DNA from: Kordia jejudonensis
Lineage (GTDB): Bacteria > Bacteroidota > Bacteroidia > Flavobacteriales > Flavobacteriaceae
Assembly (NCBI RefSeq): GCF_001005315.1
Contig: NZ_LBMG01000009.1
Location: forward strand, 62,001 to 126,000
Length of the DNA: 64,000 bases
Direction: 5' to 3'
The position numbers were made by a program, and so were the translations under genes. The notes beneath the pieces were generated by a model. It was not told the DNA's origin. It was given only the letters and a program-made list of their open reading frames with translations, and did no database searches. Below, piece after piece: positions 7,526 to 16,678 of this stretch (positions are counted from its first letter, which is position 1; each line of letters starts with the position of its first letter).

Positions 7526-7690
7526 CTATTGTCTTGGACACGCACAATCTGTTACGGTAACATCGCACCAGCAAGAACCTGCCAATCCTGAACATAAATC
7601 ACTTTTTCCACCACCTTTTGATGTTAGTGTATCTAGTGTTGAAATTGACTTTTTGTTTAGTAGTAAATTTTTAATTCCTCTTTTTTTCAT
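7526..7690 (-). CDS. Lanthipeptide-type precursor peptide (P4)
   Basis: 54 aa. Leader MKKRGIKNLLLNKKSISTLD then TLTSKGGG, core KSDLCSGLAGSCWCDVTV followed by TDCACPRQ. The leader contains the L-x-L-N-K-K-S-I-S-x-L signature and a double-glycine end. The core has five cysteines, spaced C-x6-C-x1-C-x6-C-x1-C, plus Ser/Thr that could be dehydrated. The C-x6-C-x-C periodicity is regular and may reflect two repeated ring units. Same strand as P3, P5, P6 and P7. No clear terminator before P3's upstream region. Confidence 0.78.
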   Translation of the reverse strand: MKKRGIKNLLLNKKSISTLDTLTSKGGGKSDLCSGLAGSCWCDVTVTDCACPRQ

Positions 7691-7851
7691 GGTCTTTGAT
7701 TTTAAGTTAATTTTTCGAAAATATTTCTTACTAAAAGTATTCTGATAAATATTTCAAAACAAAGTTTGTTACCGTTGTTTTATAAAAAAGAGGCGTAAAA
7801 TTTTTAGTTTATTCTAGTATGGGAAGAATTCTAAAATTCAATACCCAAAAG

Positions 7852-7883
7852 GCATAAAGAACGAAACGAAGTTCGCTTTTATG
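7852..7883 (-). terminator. Probable terminator of precursor P5
   Basis: Imperfect hairpin with outer arms CATAAA / TTTATG and inner GAAC / GTTC, 20-50 nt after the P5 stop on the minus strand. Weaker than the P3 and P7 terminators. Confidence 0.45.
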
Positions 7884-7904
7884 TTTACTACTGGAAAGTT
7901 TAGC

Positions 7905-8156
7905 CTAACAAAGTGCAACTGTATCTGTGTCTACCTGCTGTGTATTTGGCACTCCACATCCTACGGCTTCTGTTTGCCAACAATCGCTATACATGGTCAC
8001 AAAACAAACATTTATTTCATTGTTAGGGTTTGTTTTGAAGCAAACATAGTACGTATTTGCACAATCTTCTTCTCCACCAATTATACTTCTTACGGTGGTA
8101 AGTTTAGAAATTGATTTTTTGTTTAATAGTAAATTTTTTAAAAGCTTTTTTTTCAT
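7905..8156 (-). CDS. Lanthipeptide-type precursor peptide (P5)
   Basis: 83 aa, the longest of the family. Leader MKKKLLKNLLLNKKSISKLT then TVRSIIGG, core from EEDCANTYYVCFKTNPNNEI onward with six cysteines (32, 39, 51, 59, 67, 83), the last being the C-terminal residue. Thr and Ser are scattered through the core. The leader is nearly identical to that of P4 in the L-L-L-N-K-K-S-I-S segment. It shares an upstream element with P3. A real gene by leader conservation; mature product unknown. Confidence 0.8.
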   Translation of the reverse strand: MKKKLLKNLLLNKKSISKLTTVRSIIGGEEDCANTYYVCFKTNPNNEINVCFVTMYSDCWQTEAVGCGVPNTQQVDTDTVALC

Positions 8157-8205
8157 GGTATAATATTTTTAGGTTATGAACTACAGGGTAAAATAAAATA
8201 GCAAG

Positions 8206-8248
8206 TACCCATCATTTATAAGTAAGAAAAATGAACTGATATTCATTT
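8206..8248 (-). promoter_or_regulatory. Conserved element upstream of P5 (copy in front of P3)
   Basis: TACCCATCATTT, then AAGTAAGAAAAATGAA and a TTCATTT end; matches 7454-7495 with few changes and sits 50 nt before the P5 start. It overlaps nothing coding. Confidence 0.55.
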
Positions 8249-8262
8249 TAGAAATAGCAGTA

Positions 8263-8424
8263 CTAAGGAACTTGACAACTACCTGTTCCGCCTTGACAAG
8301 GAGATCTACACGTCATGTACTCTTTACGAAAATCGTTATCTTCATTTGGATCTGTGACACCTCCTAAAATCTGATAGATGGTTTTCTTTTTTAATGCTAA
8401 TTTTTTAAAATGGCGTTTTTTCAT
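8263..8424 (-). CDS. Lanthipeptide-type precursor peptide (P6)
   Basis: 53 aa. Short leader MKKRHFKKLALKKKTIYQIL ending in GG, so the usual linker between the K-K-T-I motif and the double glycine is missing. Core: VTDPNEDNDFRKEYMTCR, then SPCQGGTGSCQVP with three cysteines in the last 15 residues (39, 43, 50). Same strand as the neighbouring family members, 106 nt upstream of P5. The absent linker makes it the most divergent member with an intact double glycine. Confidence 0.72.
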   Translation of the reverse strand: MKKRHFKKLALKKKTIYQILGGVTDPNEDNDFRKEYMTCRSPCQGGTGSCQVP

Positions 8425-8644
8425 GATTCTATAGTTAAAGGTTAATTAATGGCAATTAACTGTAATAGAAGCAATAAAAAAAGATAGTGTTGTGACGCTT
8501 TATAAAATGTCAGATAAAAGTTACAGCTTTATTTATATAATTATGACATTCAAAATCTTAGCTATAAGTTGCCGAATAACAAGCATGCATCGCTAAGGTT
8601 TTATAGAAAGAGTTCAAGATATAAAACTATGTACATTACAATAA

Positions 8645-8674
8645 GACAAAAAAAAACGAACCTAAGTTCGTTTT
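8645..8674 (-). terminator. Terminator of precursor P7
   Basis: Perfect AAAACGAAC / GTTCGTTTT stem (8653-8674) with loop CTAA, followed on the minus strand by a T-run. It lies 21 nt after the P7 stop. Confidence 0.82.
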
Positions 8675-8694
8675 AGCACATTTATAGATTCTTA

Positions 8695-8880
8695 TTAACA
8701 AAAACAATTACTAAATGTCTCTTCACATAATGTTGCGTTCCCAGTACAACCAAAAGAATCACGACAAATTACTCTTGAATCTTCGGTAGTAGTTCTGTTT
8801 GCGCCAATTACTTGCGCTGTTTTTAAGTTGGAAATTGACTTTTTACGTAGTTGTAAACTTTTTACATTTCTTCTTTTCAT
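8695..8880 (-). CDS. Lanthipeptide-type precursor peptide (P7)
   Basis: 61 aa. Leader MKRRNVKSLQLRKKSISNLK then TAQVIGA; the cleavage end is G-A instead of G-G. Core NRTTTEDSRVICRDSFGC and TGNATLCEETFSNCFC with five cysteines (39, 45, 52, 59, 61) and seven Ser/Thr, a composition well suited to lanthionine formation. The leader is nearly identical to that of P3 at the N-terminus (MK-R-N-V-K-S-L). Own strong terminator at 8645-8674. No LanBC-type enzyme in the window. Confidence 0.8.
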   Translation of the reverse strand: MKRRNVKSLQLRKKSISNLKTAQVIGANRTTTEDSRVICRDSFGCTGNATLCEETFSNCFC

Positions 8881-8988
8881 AGCTTTATTTTTTAATTAAA
8901 CAATACAGTAATATAGAAGATACAATTGAAAATTAGCTACGGTAACACCTTACTTTCAATGCTTTACGTAATAAATTTTCTTTTTTTA

Positions 8989-9939
8989 TTAAAATGCTAT
9001 TTCTGGAAACTGTTGTTGAAGTTGTGCAATTTTAGCCTGAAGATTAGCTAAAAACTGTTGATGCGCTTCCGAATTTGGATTGAACGGTTTGTGCAAAAGT
9101 CCTTTTTGAATGGTTTCAATTTCTTGCATAGTTTTTTCACTTTCGTGAGAAATCCAAGCGTGTGAAAATTTTTCCCAAATGTACTGAATTGCCAATGCAT
9201 TTGGATGAATCATGTCTTCCGCATAGAAACGATAATCGCGCAATTCGTCCATCATCAGTTCATACGAAGGAAAGTAATGAATTTGATTTCGAATATCTAC
9301 TACTTGATGAATTCCTGCCAACAAATGTGCTTTGCTTTGTTGATTTTCCACAAAACCATCTTTTAAATGGCGTACGGGCGAAACCGTAAAAATGGTTGTA
9401 ATATTTGGATTGATACTTTTCAGCAACGCAACACAATTATCAATACTTGCCGACACTTCGTCTACCGACAGCAATTCTTTAAGAAACTTTTTTTGTCGTA
9501 CTTTATGACAATTTGCGACTGTAGTATCTGTTTCAATATGTCGATACGTCCAAGCCGTTCCAAGCGTAATGATGATGTGAGAAGCTTCACGAAGTGTTTG
9601 TAATGTCTTTTTTAATGCAGTATTCAAATTTGACAATACAATGTCTTTGTCTGCATTGCTTAACGCAGAATGTGCTTCAAAACAATGCCAGCGTTCGTTT
9701 GCATAAAAAATAGCATCGGAAGTAAATTCTTCTTCATTGATCGCTCTTAAAATTATGTGTTCTATAGCTTTTGGATGAAATAGAATTCCAAACGGATTTT
9801 GCAGTGTTTTAAATTTATAATACGACAACTTTCCGCCCATGTGTTCAGAAAAACAAGAACCCAATAAACATACGTTTGCATCGTATGTTATTGGGTGATA
9901 CGTTTCTTTTTTGAACGGAATGTTGGTTTGCAATAGCAT
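8989..9939 (-). CDS. GSCFA domain-containing protein
   Basis: 316 aa. The family signature is near the N-terminus: VCLLGSCFSEHMGGKLSYYK (about 23-42), the G-S-C-F-[AS] motif that names the domain. GSCFA proteins have an SGNH-hydrolase-like layout; further candidates are ITLGTAWTYRH (about 120) and the late MIHPNALA block, where D-x-x-H-P fits a catalytic Asp/His pair. Probably acts as an esterase on cell-surface material, but the substrate is unknown. Translationally close to the upstream gene (stop of 9941-10333 is one base from the GSCFA start), so they form an operon with alaS upstream. Confidence 0.88.
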   Translation of the reverse strand: MLLQTNIPFKKETYHPITYDANVCLLGSCFSEHMGGKLSYYKFKTLQNPFGILFHPKAIEHIILRAINEEEFTSDAIFYANERWHCFEAHSALSNADKDIVLSNLNTALKKTLQTLREASHIIITLGTAWTYRHIETDTTVANCHKVRQKKFLKELLSVDEVSASIDNCVALLKSINPNITTIFTVSPVRHLKDGFVENQQSKAHLLAGIHQVVDIRNQIHYFPSYELMMDELRDYRFYAEDMIHPNALAIQYIWEKFSHAWISHESEKTMQEIETIQKGLLHKPFNPNSEAHQQFLANLQAKIAQLQQQFPEIAF

Positions 9940-9940
9940 G

Positions 9941-10333
9941 TTATTGCTTTCCTTCTCTCGCTCTTTTTGCAGTGTAATAGGCTACAATAAGACGGTTTTT
10001 CATTCCTTGTGTAATTCCTGTGAGTTCTTTTGTATTGTACGTTACACCACGTGCTCTTTCAAAAGTCAAAATAGCATCACTGGTTGCTCTGTCTAACACA
10101 CCTTTTTTGGTAACTTCGTCTTCATCTAACACTTCAAGATAGATTAATTTATCTTGAAAATCAGCAACTTCTCCTGGTGTTGCAGGTTTTAGCGTAAGCC
10201 ATTGTCCTTTGTCTTTTCCGGGCATGGTACACAATACTGAAATTTCTCTTGGACCTTCTTTTGTTTCTGTTTCCTGCGCTACAGCTGGAATAGCGAGTAG
10301 AAACGTAAAAATGATGATATATACGTTTTTCAT
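9941..10333 (-). CDS. Secreted peptidoglycan-binding-like small protein
   Basis: 130 aa with a signal peptide (MKNVYIIIFTFLLAIPAVAQ, cleavage after AQ). The mature part contains LDRATSDAILTFERARGVT, which resembles the G-x-x-D/-x-x-T-x-x-A-[VIL]-x-x-F-Q motif of PG_binding_1-like domains, but the match is partial. Periplasmic or surface location expected. It sits between alaS and the GSCFA gene on the same strand with short spacing (34 nt and 1 nt), so it is probably co-transcribed. Function not established. Confidence 0.75.
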   Translation of the reverse strand: MKNVYIIIFTFLLAIPAVAQETETKEGPREISVLCTMPGKDKGQWLTLKPATPGEVADFQDKLIYLEVLDEDEVTKKGVLDRATSDAILTFERARGVTYNTKELTGITQGMKNRLIVAYYTAKRAREGKQ

Positions 10334-10367
10334 TTGTTTGTTTTTATGCGTTATTATTAGTGTGATG

Positions 10368-12980
10368 TTATTTTATGTATTCTTTTACGCGTTCTATCGC
10401 TTTCGGAATTCCACCAGGATTTTTTCCTCCTGCTGTTGCAAAGAAAGGCTGTCCGCCGCCGCCGCCGTGAATTAGTTTTCCAAGTTCACGCACTACTTTT
10501 CCAGCATCATAACCGCGTTCGGCAACTAAATCTTTCGAAATATAGCACGTTAGCATGACTTTGTTTTCATTCGCGGTAACAAAGAACAAAAATAAGTTGT
10601 TTAGTTCGCCTCCAAGTTCAAATGCTAGGTTTTTGATTCCGTTTTGATCTAAATCTACTTGTTTTGCTAAAAAATTGACACCATTAATTTCTTCTAGCTG
10701 ATTTTTTAAATCTCCTTTTAAGTTTTTGGCTTTGTCTTTTAGTAAGTTTTCAATTTGCTTTCGCAATTTAGCATTTTCATCTTTTAAATCGGCAACTGCT
10801 TTGACAGCATCTTTTGGATGATTTAACGCATCTTTTATTTCATAATACGCTCTGTTGTTTTGCGCGTAAAATTCTTTTGTAGCATCTAAAGTAATTGCTT
10901 CAATTCGGCGAATTCCTGCGGCAACTGCACCTTCTGACTTTATTTTAAAGTGCCAAATATCGCCTGTGTTTTCTACATGCGTTCCACCACAAAGTTCTAT
11001 TGATTTTCCAAAACGAATGGAACGAACTGTATCGCCATATTTTTCTCCAAATAACGCCATTGCTCCATCTGCCATTGCTTCCGAAACGGGTCTGTTGCGT
11101 TTTTCTTCTAGCGGAAGCTTTCCTTCTATTCTGGCATTTACGAAATCTTCTACATCACGCAATTCTTCTACGGTAAGTTTTGCAAAGTGTGAAAAGTCAA
11201 AACGTAAATATTTTGAATGTACTGCCGAACCTTTTTGCTCTACGTGTTCTCCTAAAATTTCACGCAATGCTTGATGCAATAAGTGCGTTGCTGTATGATT
11301 GGCTGACGTACGGTAACGTTGCTTCTGATCGACAACTGCTTTAAAGGTAGCATTTAGATTTTTCGGCAATGTTTTCGCAATGTGAATGATCAAGTTGTTT
11401 TCTTTCTTCGTGTCAATGATGTACACAGTATCGCCATCTTGCGTTTGCAGATATCCTTTGTCGCCAACTTGTCCACCACCTTCAGGGTAAAAAGGTGTCA
11501 AATTGAACACCAATTGGTATTGTACACCTTCTTTTTTGGTTTCGATTTTACGATATTTTACCAGCTTCACATCAACTTCTAAGGTATCATACCCTACAAA
11601 TTCTTCTTCTTCATCTTCGATAACGGTTACCCAATCATCTGCCTGAATCGCAGTAGCTTCACGACCTTTTCCTTTTTGTTCTTCAAGTAATTTATGGAAT
11701 TCTTCTTTGTTGTATGATAAATCGCGTTCCCGCAGGATTAACTCTGTCAAATCTTCTGGAAAACCGTAGGTATCTTTTAATTCGAATACTTTCTTCCCTG
11801 AAATTTCGTTTCCACTCGTGTTTTTTATCACACGATCTAACAATACCAATCCTTGATCTAACGTACGTAAGAATGAAGTTTCTTCTTCCTTTATTACATT
11901 TTGGATTAGTTGTTTTTGTTCTTTAATTTCTGGGAAAGCTTCTCCCATTTTTTTATCTAAAACGTCTACCAAACGGTAAATAAACGGTTCTTTTTTGTTT
12001 AAGAATGTAAATCCGTAACGAATGGCTCTTCGCAATATTCTACGAATTACATATCCTGCCGCATTGTTACTTGGCAACTGTCCGTCGGCAATTGAAAATG
12101 ATACCGCACGCACATGATCTGCAATGACACGTGTTGCAATGTCTATTTTTTCATCGTTTCCATATTCGGTATTTGTAATTGCTTCAATTTCTCTGATAAT
12201 TGGCGTAAATACGTCTGTATCATAGTTCGATTTTACATGTTGCAACACCATACACAAACGCTCAAATCCCATTCCCGTATCAACATGTTGTGAAGGTAAT
12301 TTTTCTAGTGAACCATCAGCTTTACGATTGTATTGCATGAATACTAAGTTCCAAATTTCCACCACATGCGGATGATCCATATTTACTAAATCGGCACCTT
12401 TTGTAGTTGCTTTTTCTTCCTCAGAACGAATATCAACATGAATTTCCGAACATGGTCCACATGGTCCTTGACTTCCCATTTCCCAGAAATTGTCTTTCTT
12501 ATTTCCCATCAAAATACGATCTTCAGGAATAATTTGTTTCCACAAATCGTATGCTTCTTGATCGAGTGTTAAACCATCATCATCACTTCCTTCAAAAACA
12601 GTTACGTACAAAATATCTTTGTCGATTCCGTATACTTCGGTCAATAATTCCCATGCCCAGGTAATGGCTTCTTTTTTAAAGTAATCGCCAAAACTCCAGT
12701 TTCCAAGCATTTCAAACATGGTATGATGATAGGTGTCATATCCAACTTCTTCCAAATCGTTGTGTTTTCCACTTACACGCAAGCATTTTTGTGTATCGGC
12801 AATACGATTGCTTTTTGGCGTTCCGTTTCCTAAGAAATATTCTTTAAAAGGCGCCATTCCAGAGTTTATAAACATCAATGTTGGATCATTCTTCATAACC
12901 ATAGGCGCAGAAGGTACAATTTGATGTGTTTTAGATTTAAAAAACTCTAAAAACTTAGCTCTAATATCCTGAGATTTCAT
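10368..12980 (-). CDS. alaS: Alanyl-tRNA synthetase
   Basis: 870 aa class II synthetase charging tRNA-Ala. Read in order: catalytic core from the N-terminus ([20 protein letters not shown] motif, then [13 protein letters not shown]), tRNA-recognition region, editing domain with [16 protein letters not shown] (HxxxH) and the zinc-binding CGGTH ([15 protein letters not shown]), and the C-Ala domain with a glycine-rich [15 protein letters not shown] near the C-terminus. Length and all motifs are as in bacterial AlaRS, with nothing missing. Divergent from the M23 peptidase gene. Confidence 0.98.
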   Translation of the reverse strand: MKSQDIRAKFLEFFKSKTHQIVPSAPMVMKNDPTLMFINSGMAPFKEYFLGNGTPKSNRIADTQKCLRVSGKHNDLEEVGYDTYHHTMFEMLGNWSFGDYFKKEAITWAWELLTEVYGIDKDILYVTVFEGSDDDGLTLDQEAYDLWKQIIPEDRILMGNKKDNFWEMGSQGPCGPCSEIHVDIRSEEEKATTKGADLVNMDHPHVVEIWNLVFMQYNRKADGSLEKLPSQHVDTGMGFERLCMVLQHVKSNYDTDVFTPIIREIEAITNTEYGNDEKIDIATRVIADHVRAVSFSIADGQLPSNNAAGYVIRRILRRAIRYGFTFLNKKEPFIYRLVDVLDKKMGEAFPEIKEQKQLIQNVIKEEETSFLRTLDQGLVLLDRVIKNTSGNEISGKKVFELKDTYGFPEDLTELILRERDLSYNKEEFHKLLEEQKGKGREATAIQADDWVTVIEDEEEEFVGYDTLEVDVKLVKYRKIETKKEGVQYQLVFNLTPFYPEGGGQVGDKGYLQTQDGDTVYIIDTKKENNLIIHIAKTLPKNLNATFKAVVDQKQRYRTSANHTATHLLHQALREILGEHVEQKGSAVHSKYLRFDFSHFAKLTVEELRDVEDFVNARIEGKLPLEEKRNRPVSEAMADGAMALFGEKYGDTVRSIRFGKSIELCGGTHVENTGDIWHFKIKSEGAVAAGIRRIEAITLDATKEFYAQNNRAYYEIKDALNHPKDAVKAVADLKDENAKLRKQIENLLKDKAKNLKGDLKNQLEEINGVNFLAKQVDLDQNGIKNLAFELGGELNNLFLFFVTANENKVMLTCYISKDLVAERGYDAGKVVRELGKLIHGGGGGQPFFATAGGKNPGGIPKAIERVKEYIK

Positions 12981-13170
12981 GTGTCTATTTATATTGTCTT
13001 CAACGTTTGTATGCTGTTTGCTATTCGTTTTTCTCTTAAAAAGAATACCATTTTAAGCACGCTCGTTGTATGTGTTATACTTTATTATTGTTGCTGTAAG
13101 ATATTTCATGGTTGATTCATAAATTTATCTTAACCTACTTTAAAATTCTTAAAAACTGTAAAACAATAGC

Positions 13171-13178
13171 TATATTTG
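13171..13178 (+). promoter_or_regulatory. Probable -7 promoter element of the M23 operon
   Basis: TATATTTG matches the Bacteroidetes TAnnTTTG box and lies 69 nt before the M23 start codon, in the divergent region with alaS. No convincing -33 TTG at ideal distance was seen. Confidence 0.45.
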
Positions 13179-13246
13179 TTCGCTTTACAGATTATCTATG
13201 TAATGAATTTATAGATAATTTGTGCAAAAATAGCATAATTTAGGGA

Positions 13247-14227
13247 ATGAGTAAGGTAAAATATTATTACGATTCAGAAACACTGTCATATCGAAAGATT
13301 GAAACGAAACGCGGACGCAAAATTGGGTATGCTATTTTGTTTGTCGCTGCAGTTGCTTTGTGTACAATTTTATTAACTTCTTCACTCTTTATTTTTGATA
13401 CTGCAATTGAAACACCAAGAGAGAAATCATTGAAACGTGAATTGGCAAATATGCAGTTTCAGTACGATTTATTGAATAAAAAAATAGCGCAAGCAGAAGC
13501 TGTTCTTACCAATATTGAAGAACGCGATAATACTATTTACAGATTGTATTTTGAAGCAAATCCGATTCCTGAAGAACAACGAAAAGCAGGTTTTGGTGGT
13601 GTAAATAGATATGAAGCGTTGTACAATTATGAAAACTCCGATTTGATTGTTGAAACGACAAAACGCTTAGAAATTCTACAAAAACAGTTAGTTGTACAGT
13701 CAAAATCGTTAGATGAAATTGCCAAATTAGCAGAAGATAAAGAAGAGTTTTTAGCGTCTATTCCTGCCATTCAACCTGTTAACAATGAAGATTTAACACG
13801 TATGGCTTCTGGTTACGGCTGGCGAAATGATCCGTTTACGAAAGCCCGAAAAATGCATTGGGGAATGGATTTTACTGCGCCAAGAGGAACGCCTGTGTAC
13901 GCTTCAGGAGATGGCGTTGTTGTTAGAGCAGACAATTCGGCTTCTGGTTTTGGAAAGCATATTCGCATTGATCACGGTTATGGATATGTTTCATTGTACG
14001 CACATTTAAGCAAGTACAATGTACGCAAAGGAAAAAAAGTAAAACGTGGGGATTTAATTGGTTTTGTAGGAAGTACAGGACGATCGCAAGCACCACATTT
14101 ACATTATGAAATTCGCAAGAATGGCGATAAAATAAATCCGATCAACTTCTATTACGGAAATTTATCTGCGGAAGAATTTGAAGAGTTATTGTTAAATGCT
14201 TCCAAGCAAAATCAATCGCTAGACTAA
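13247..14227 (+). CDS. M23 family metallopeptidase (membrane-anchored)
   Basis: 326 aa. One N-terminal membrane segment (about 26-50), a coiled-coil region (about 55-165) and a C-terminal LytM/M23 domain (about 185-305). Zinc ligands are visible: H204 and D208 in HWGMDFTAPRG and H286 in APHLHYEIRK. This is the pattern of an active Zn endopeptidase acting on peptidoglycan cross-links, with the catalytic domain in the periplasm. It overlaps the next gene by one base (TAATG), so translation is coupled to the MerR-type regulator, an arrangement common in Flavobacteriia. Confidence 0.95.
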   Translation: MSKVKYYYDSETLSYRKIETKRGRKIGYAILFVAAVALCTILLTSSLFIFDTAIETPREKSLKRELANMQFQYDLLNKKIAQAEAVLTNIEERDNTIYRLYFEANPIPEEQRKAGFGGVNRYEALYNYENSDLIVETTKRLEILQKQLVVQSKSLDEIAKLAEDKEEFLASIPAIQPVNNEDLTRMASGYGWRNDPFTKARKMHWGMDFTAPRGTPVYASGDGVVVRADNSASGFGKHIRIDHGYGYVSLYAHLSKYNVRKGKKVKRGDLIGFVGSTGRSQAPHLHYEIRKNGDKINPINFYYGNLSAEEFEELLLNASKQNQSLD

Positions 14228-14556
14228 TGCATGTCGATTTACCTGAAAAATTATATTACAGTATTGGCGAAGTTGCCAAAGCTTTTGACGTAAACGCTTC
14301 TTTGATACGTTTTTGGGAAAAAGAATTTGATGTGATTCAGCCTAAAAAGAATGCAAAAGGCAATCGTAAGTTTACGCAACAAGACATTAAAAATTTAGAA
14401 CTTATTTACCACTTGGTTAAAGAACGCGGCTTCACACTTGACGGCGCAAAAGTTCATTTAAAGGAAGAAAAGAAAAAAACACTTTCCAATTTTGAGATTA
14501 TTCGTAAATTACAGCAAATAAGAGCTGAACTTGTGAAAATCAAGGACAATCTGTAA
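14227..14556 (+). CDS. MerR family transcriptional regulator
   Basis: 109 aa. MerR-type HTH at the N-terminus: YYSIGEVAKAFDVNASLIRF then WEKEFDVIQPKKNAKGNRKF, which includes the wing. A short dimerisation helix follows (about 65-105); there is no effector domain and no cysteine, so it is not a metal sensor. Start overlaps the M23 stop. The target is unknown; conserved linkage with M23 suggests a cell-envelope role. Confidence 0.92.
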   Translation: MHVDLPEKLYYSIGEVAKAFDVNASLIRFWEKEFDVIQPKKNAKGNRKFTQQDIKNLELIYHLVKERGFTLDGAKVHLKEEKKKTLSNFEIIRKLQQIRAELVKIKDNL

Positions 14557-14604
14557 CGTTTACATCAATAATAACACTATACTAATAAATAAACCTGAAT
14601 AATT

Positions 14605-15213
14605 ATGAAGAAATGGTTAATCCCTTTAATCATTGTTGGACTTATCGCCTTTGGAATTTATCAATGGGCCGTTGGTTTTAACAATACTGCTGTTGAATAT
14701 GAAGCAAATGCAAAAACAGCTTGGTCAAATGTCGAAAGCGAATACCAACGTAGAAGTGATTTAATAGGCAACTTAATTGATGTTGTAAAAGGCGCTGCCG
14801 AATATGAACGTACAACATTAACCGAAGTCATTGAAGCCAGAGCCAAAGCAACCTCAACAACAATAGATGCTAGCAATTTGACGCCAGAAAATATGGCACA
14901 ATTTCAACAAGCACAAGCTGGACTTTCAGGTGCTTTGAGTAAATTATTAGTTTCGGTAGAACGCTATCCTGAATTAAAATCTAACGAAAACTTTTTAAAG
15001 CTTCAAGATGAGTTAGCAAGTACCGAAAACTCAATTAGAACCGCTCGAAAACGCTTTAACGACAAGGTAAACATATATGACATTTATACGACCAAATTCC
15101 CTAATAAAATTTTAGCAGGTTGGTTTGGATTTAAAGAAATGCAACGCTTTAAAGCAGATCCTGGAGCTGATAAAAAAGTAGATACTAGCGGACTCAGACC
15201 AGATAAAAAGTAA
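14605..15213 (+). CDS. LemA family protein
   Basis: 202 aa. N-terminal membrane anchor (KKWLIPLIIVGLIAFGIYQW) followed by the LemA helical domain; conserved stretches are AWSNVESEYQRRSDLIGNLI and RYPELKSNENFLKLQDELAS then TENSIRTARKRFND. LemA proteins are of uncertain function and very often neighbour TPM-domain genes, as here: two TPM proteins follow after 14 nt and with a one-base overlap. C-terminal tail is polar and short. Confidence 0.95.
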   Translation: MKKWLIPLIIVGLIAFGIYQWAVGFNNTAVEYEANAKTAWSNVESEYQRRSDLIGNLIDVVKGAAEYERTTLTEVIEARAKATSTTIDASNLTPENMAQFQQAQAGLSGALSKLLVSVERYPELKSNENFLKLQDELASTENSIRTARKRFNDKVNIYDIYTTKFPNKILAGWFGFKEMQRFKADPGADKKVDTSGLRPDKK

Positions 15214-15227
15214 TTAAAAAATAACAC

Positions 15228-15668
15228 ATGTCTAACGTAGAAGATTTCCTTTCTGTTCAAGAAGAGCAGGAAATCATAGCTGCCATCAGAAAAGCAGAGC
15301 GAAGTACTTCTGGCGAAATCAGAGTACACATTGAAGCACATACAGATGCTGATCATTTTGATCGTGCTTTGGAAGTATTTCACTTGCTTAAGATGGATAA
15401 TACACGGCTTCAAAATGGCGTGCTCATTTACGTCGCTGTCGCTGATAAATCATTTGTAATTTACGGCGATGAAGGTATTAATAATGTGGTTCCAAACGAT
15501 TTTTGGAATAGCACACGCGATATTATGAGCAAGCACTTTAGGCAAGGAAATTTTAAACAAGGCTTGATAGAAGGTGTTTTGAAAGCTGGCATAGAATTAC
15601 AGCAACACTTTCCATGGGATATTGATACGCATGAAGACGAATTGCCTAACGAAATTTCAAAAAGCTAA
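15228..15668 (+). CDS. TPM domain-containing protein
   Basis: 146 aa, without signal peptide or membrane segment. It has the TPM (TLP18.3/Psb32/MOLO-1) fold pattern: E-x-x-I-x-x-A-I-R-x-A-E-x-x-T-S-G-E-I-R-V-H-I-E at residues 15-38, NGVLIYVAVADKSFVIYGDE near 65, and HFRQGNFKQGLIEGVLKAG near 110. Some TPM domains are phosphatase-like but most are uncharacterised. Middle gene of LemA-TPM-TPM; overlaps the next gene by one base (TAATG). Confidence 0.9.
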   Translation: MSNVEDFLSVQEEQEIIAAIRKAERSTSGEIRVHIEAHTDADHFDRALEVFHLLKMDNTRLQNGVLIYVAVADKSFVIYGDEGINNVVPNDFWNSTRDIMSKHFRQGNFKQGLIEGVLKAGIELQQHFPWDIDTHEDELPNEISKS

Positions 15669-16501
15669 TGCGGATCATCTCTAAAATACATACACGTTTC
15701 TTGTTTGTGCTGTTAGGAATATTTTTCTTGAATGTTGCGCATGCACAATATACCATTCCTCCAAAACCCGCAGATAAAGATCAAAAGTTTGTATATGATT
15801 ATGCAAATTTGCTTCCAATTGACGATAATGCGTATTTAAAAGCCAAACTTACACATTATGCCGATAGTACATCCACGCAAATTGTAGTTGTTATTATTGA
15901 ATCGCTTAAAGGCGAAAGTATTGGTATGCTAACACCTGAATGGGGACATAAATGGGGAATTGGACAAGCAGAAAAAGACAATGGTGTGATTATCCTGTTG
16001 GCACAAAAAGAACGTAGAATATGGATTTCTCCAGGATATGGTGCCGAAAACAAATTAACCGCAGGAATTACAGGTCAAATTGTACGTAATAGAATCATTC
16101 CACACTTTAAACGAAATGATTATACGAGCGGATTAGACGCTGGAATTGAAAGTATTTTTGAAGTATTGAGAGGCGAGTTTAAAAATACTCGAAAACGTGA
16201 CAGAAGTAATAGTAACAGCGACGGAATTCCTGCTGGAGTTGTTTTTTTCCTGATTATATTTTTTATCATTCTAATCTCTATTTTAGCCAATAATAAACGT
16301 AATGGCGGCGGTGGCAATCACGGTGGCGGACGTCGTAGCACGGGAAGCGATTTATTAGATATTATTATTTTGAGTAATATGGGACGTGGAAGTTTTGGCT
16401 CTGGTTCTGGAAGCAGTGGCGGCTTTGGTGGCGGTGGATTCGGCGGTGGCGGCTTTGGCGGTGGCGGATTTAGCGGCGGTGGCGCTGGTGGAAGTTGGTA
16501 G
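15668..16501 (+). CDS. TPM domain membrane protein with Gly-rich tail (YgcG-like)
   Basis: 277 aa. Signal peptide (about 1-27, ending NVAHAQ), periplasmic TPM domain (about 38-165: VYDYANLLPIDDNAYLKAKL, then GVIILLAQKERRIWISPGYG), one membrane segment (AGVVFFLIIFFIILISILAN, about 188-207) and a low-complexity tail of GGGGFGGGGFGGG repeats. This is the usual YgcG layout and partners LemA. The tail is encoded by GGCGGT-rich repeats, so its length may vary between strains. Confidence 0.93.
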   Translation: MRIISKIHTRFLFVLLGIFFLNVAHAQYTIPPKPADKDQKFVYDYANLLPIDDNAYLKAKLTHYADSTSTQIVVVIIESLKGESIGMLTPEWGHKWGIGQAEKDNGVIILLAQKERRIWISPGYGAENKLTAGITGQIVRNRIIPHFKRNDYTSGLDAGIESIFEVLRGEFKNTRKRDRSNSNSDGIPAGVVFFLIIFFIILISILANNKRNGGGGNHGGGRRSTGSDLLDIIILSNMGRGSFGSGSGSSGGFGGGGFGGGGFGGGGFSGGGAGGSW

Positions 16502-16678
16502 TTTGGATGCGCTTTGCTGTTAGATTGTTAGTCACGCTTTGCTCTTAGAATATTAGTAGGTTCGCAAGTTTATTTACTAATCCCTAATGCCTATTCCCTA
16601 ATACCTTTTTGCTAGAATGTTGGAATCTAAACTATCAAAACTTCTAACTACTCAATTCTCATAGCTCAATACTAGATC

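Noticed and set aside
7518-7745. 75-codon plus-strand ORF over P4
   Set aside because: Antisense to P4, which has the family leader and core.
3650-8880. Prophage or conjugative element around the peptide genes
   Set aside because: No integrase, structural or transfer gene is present; the interleaved hydroxylase and paa genes are ordinary chromosomal genes.
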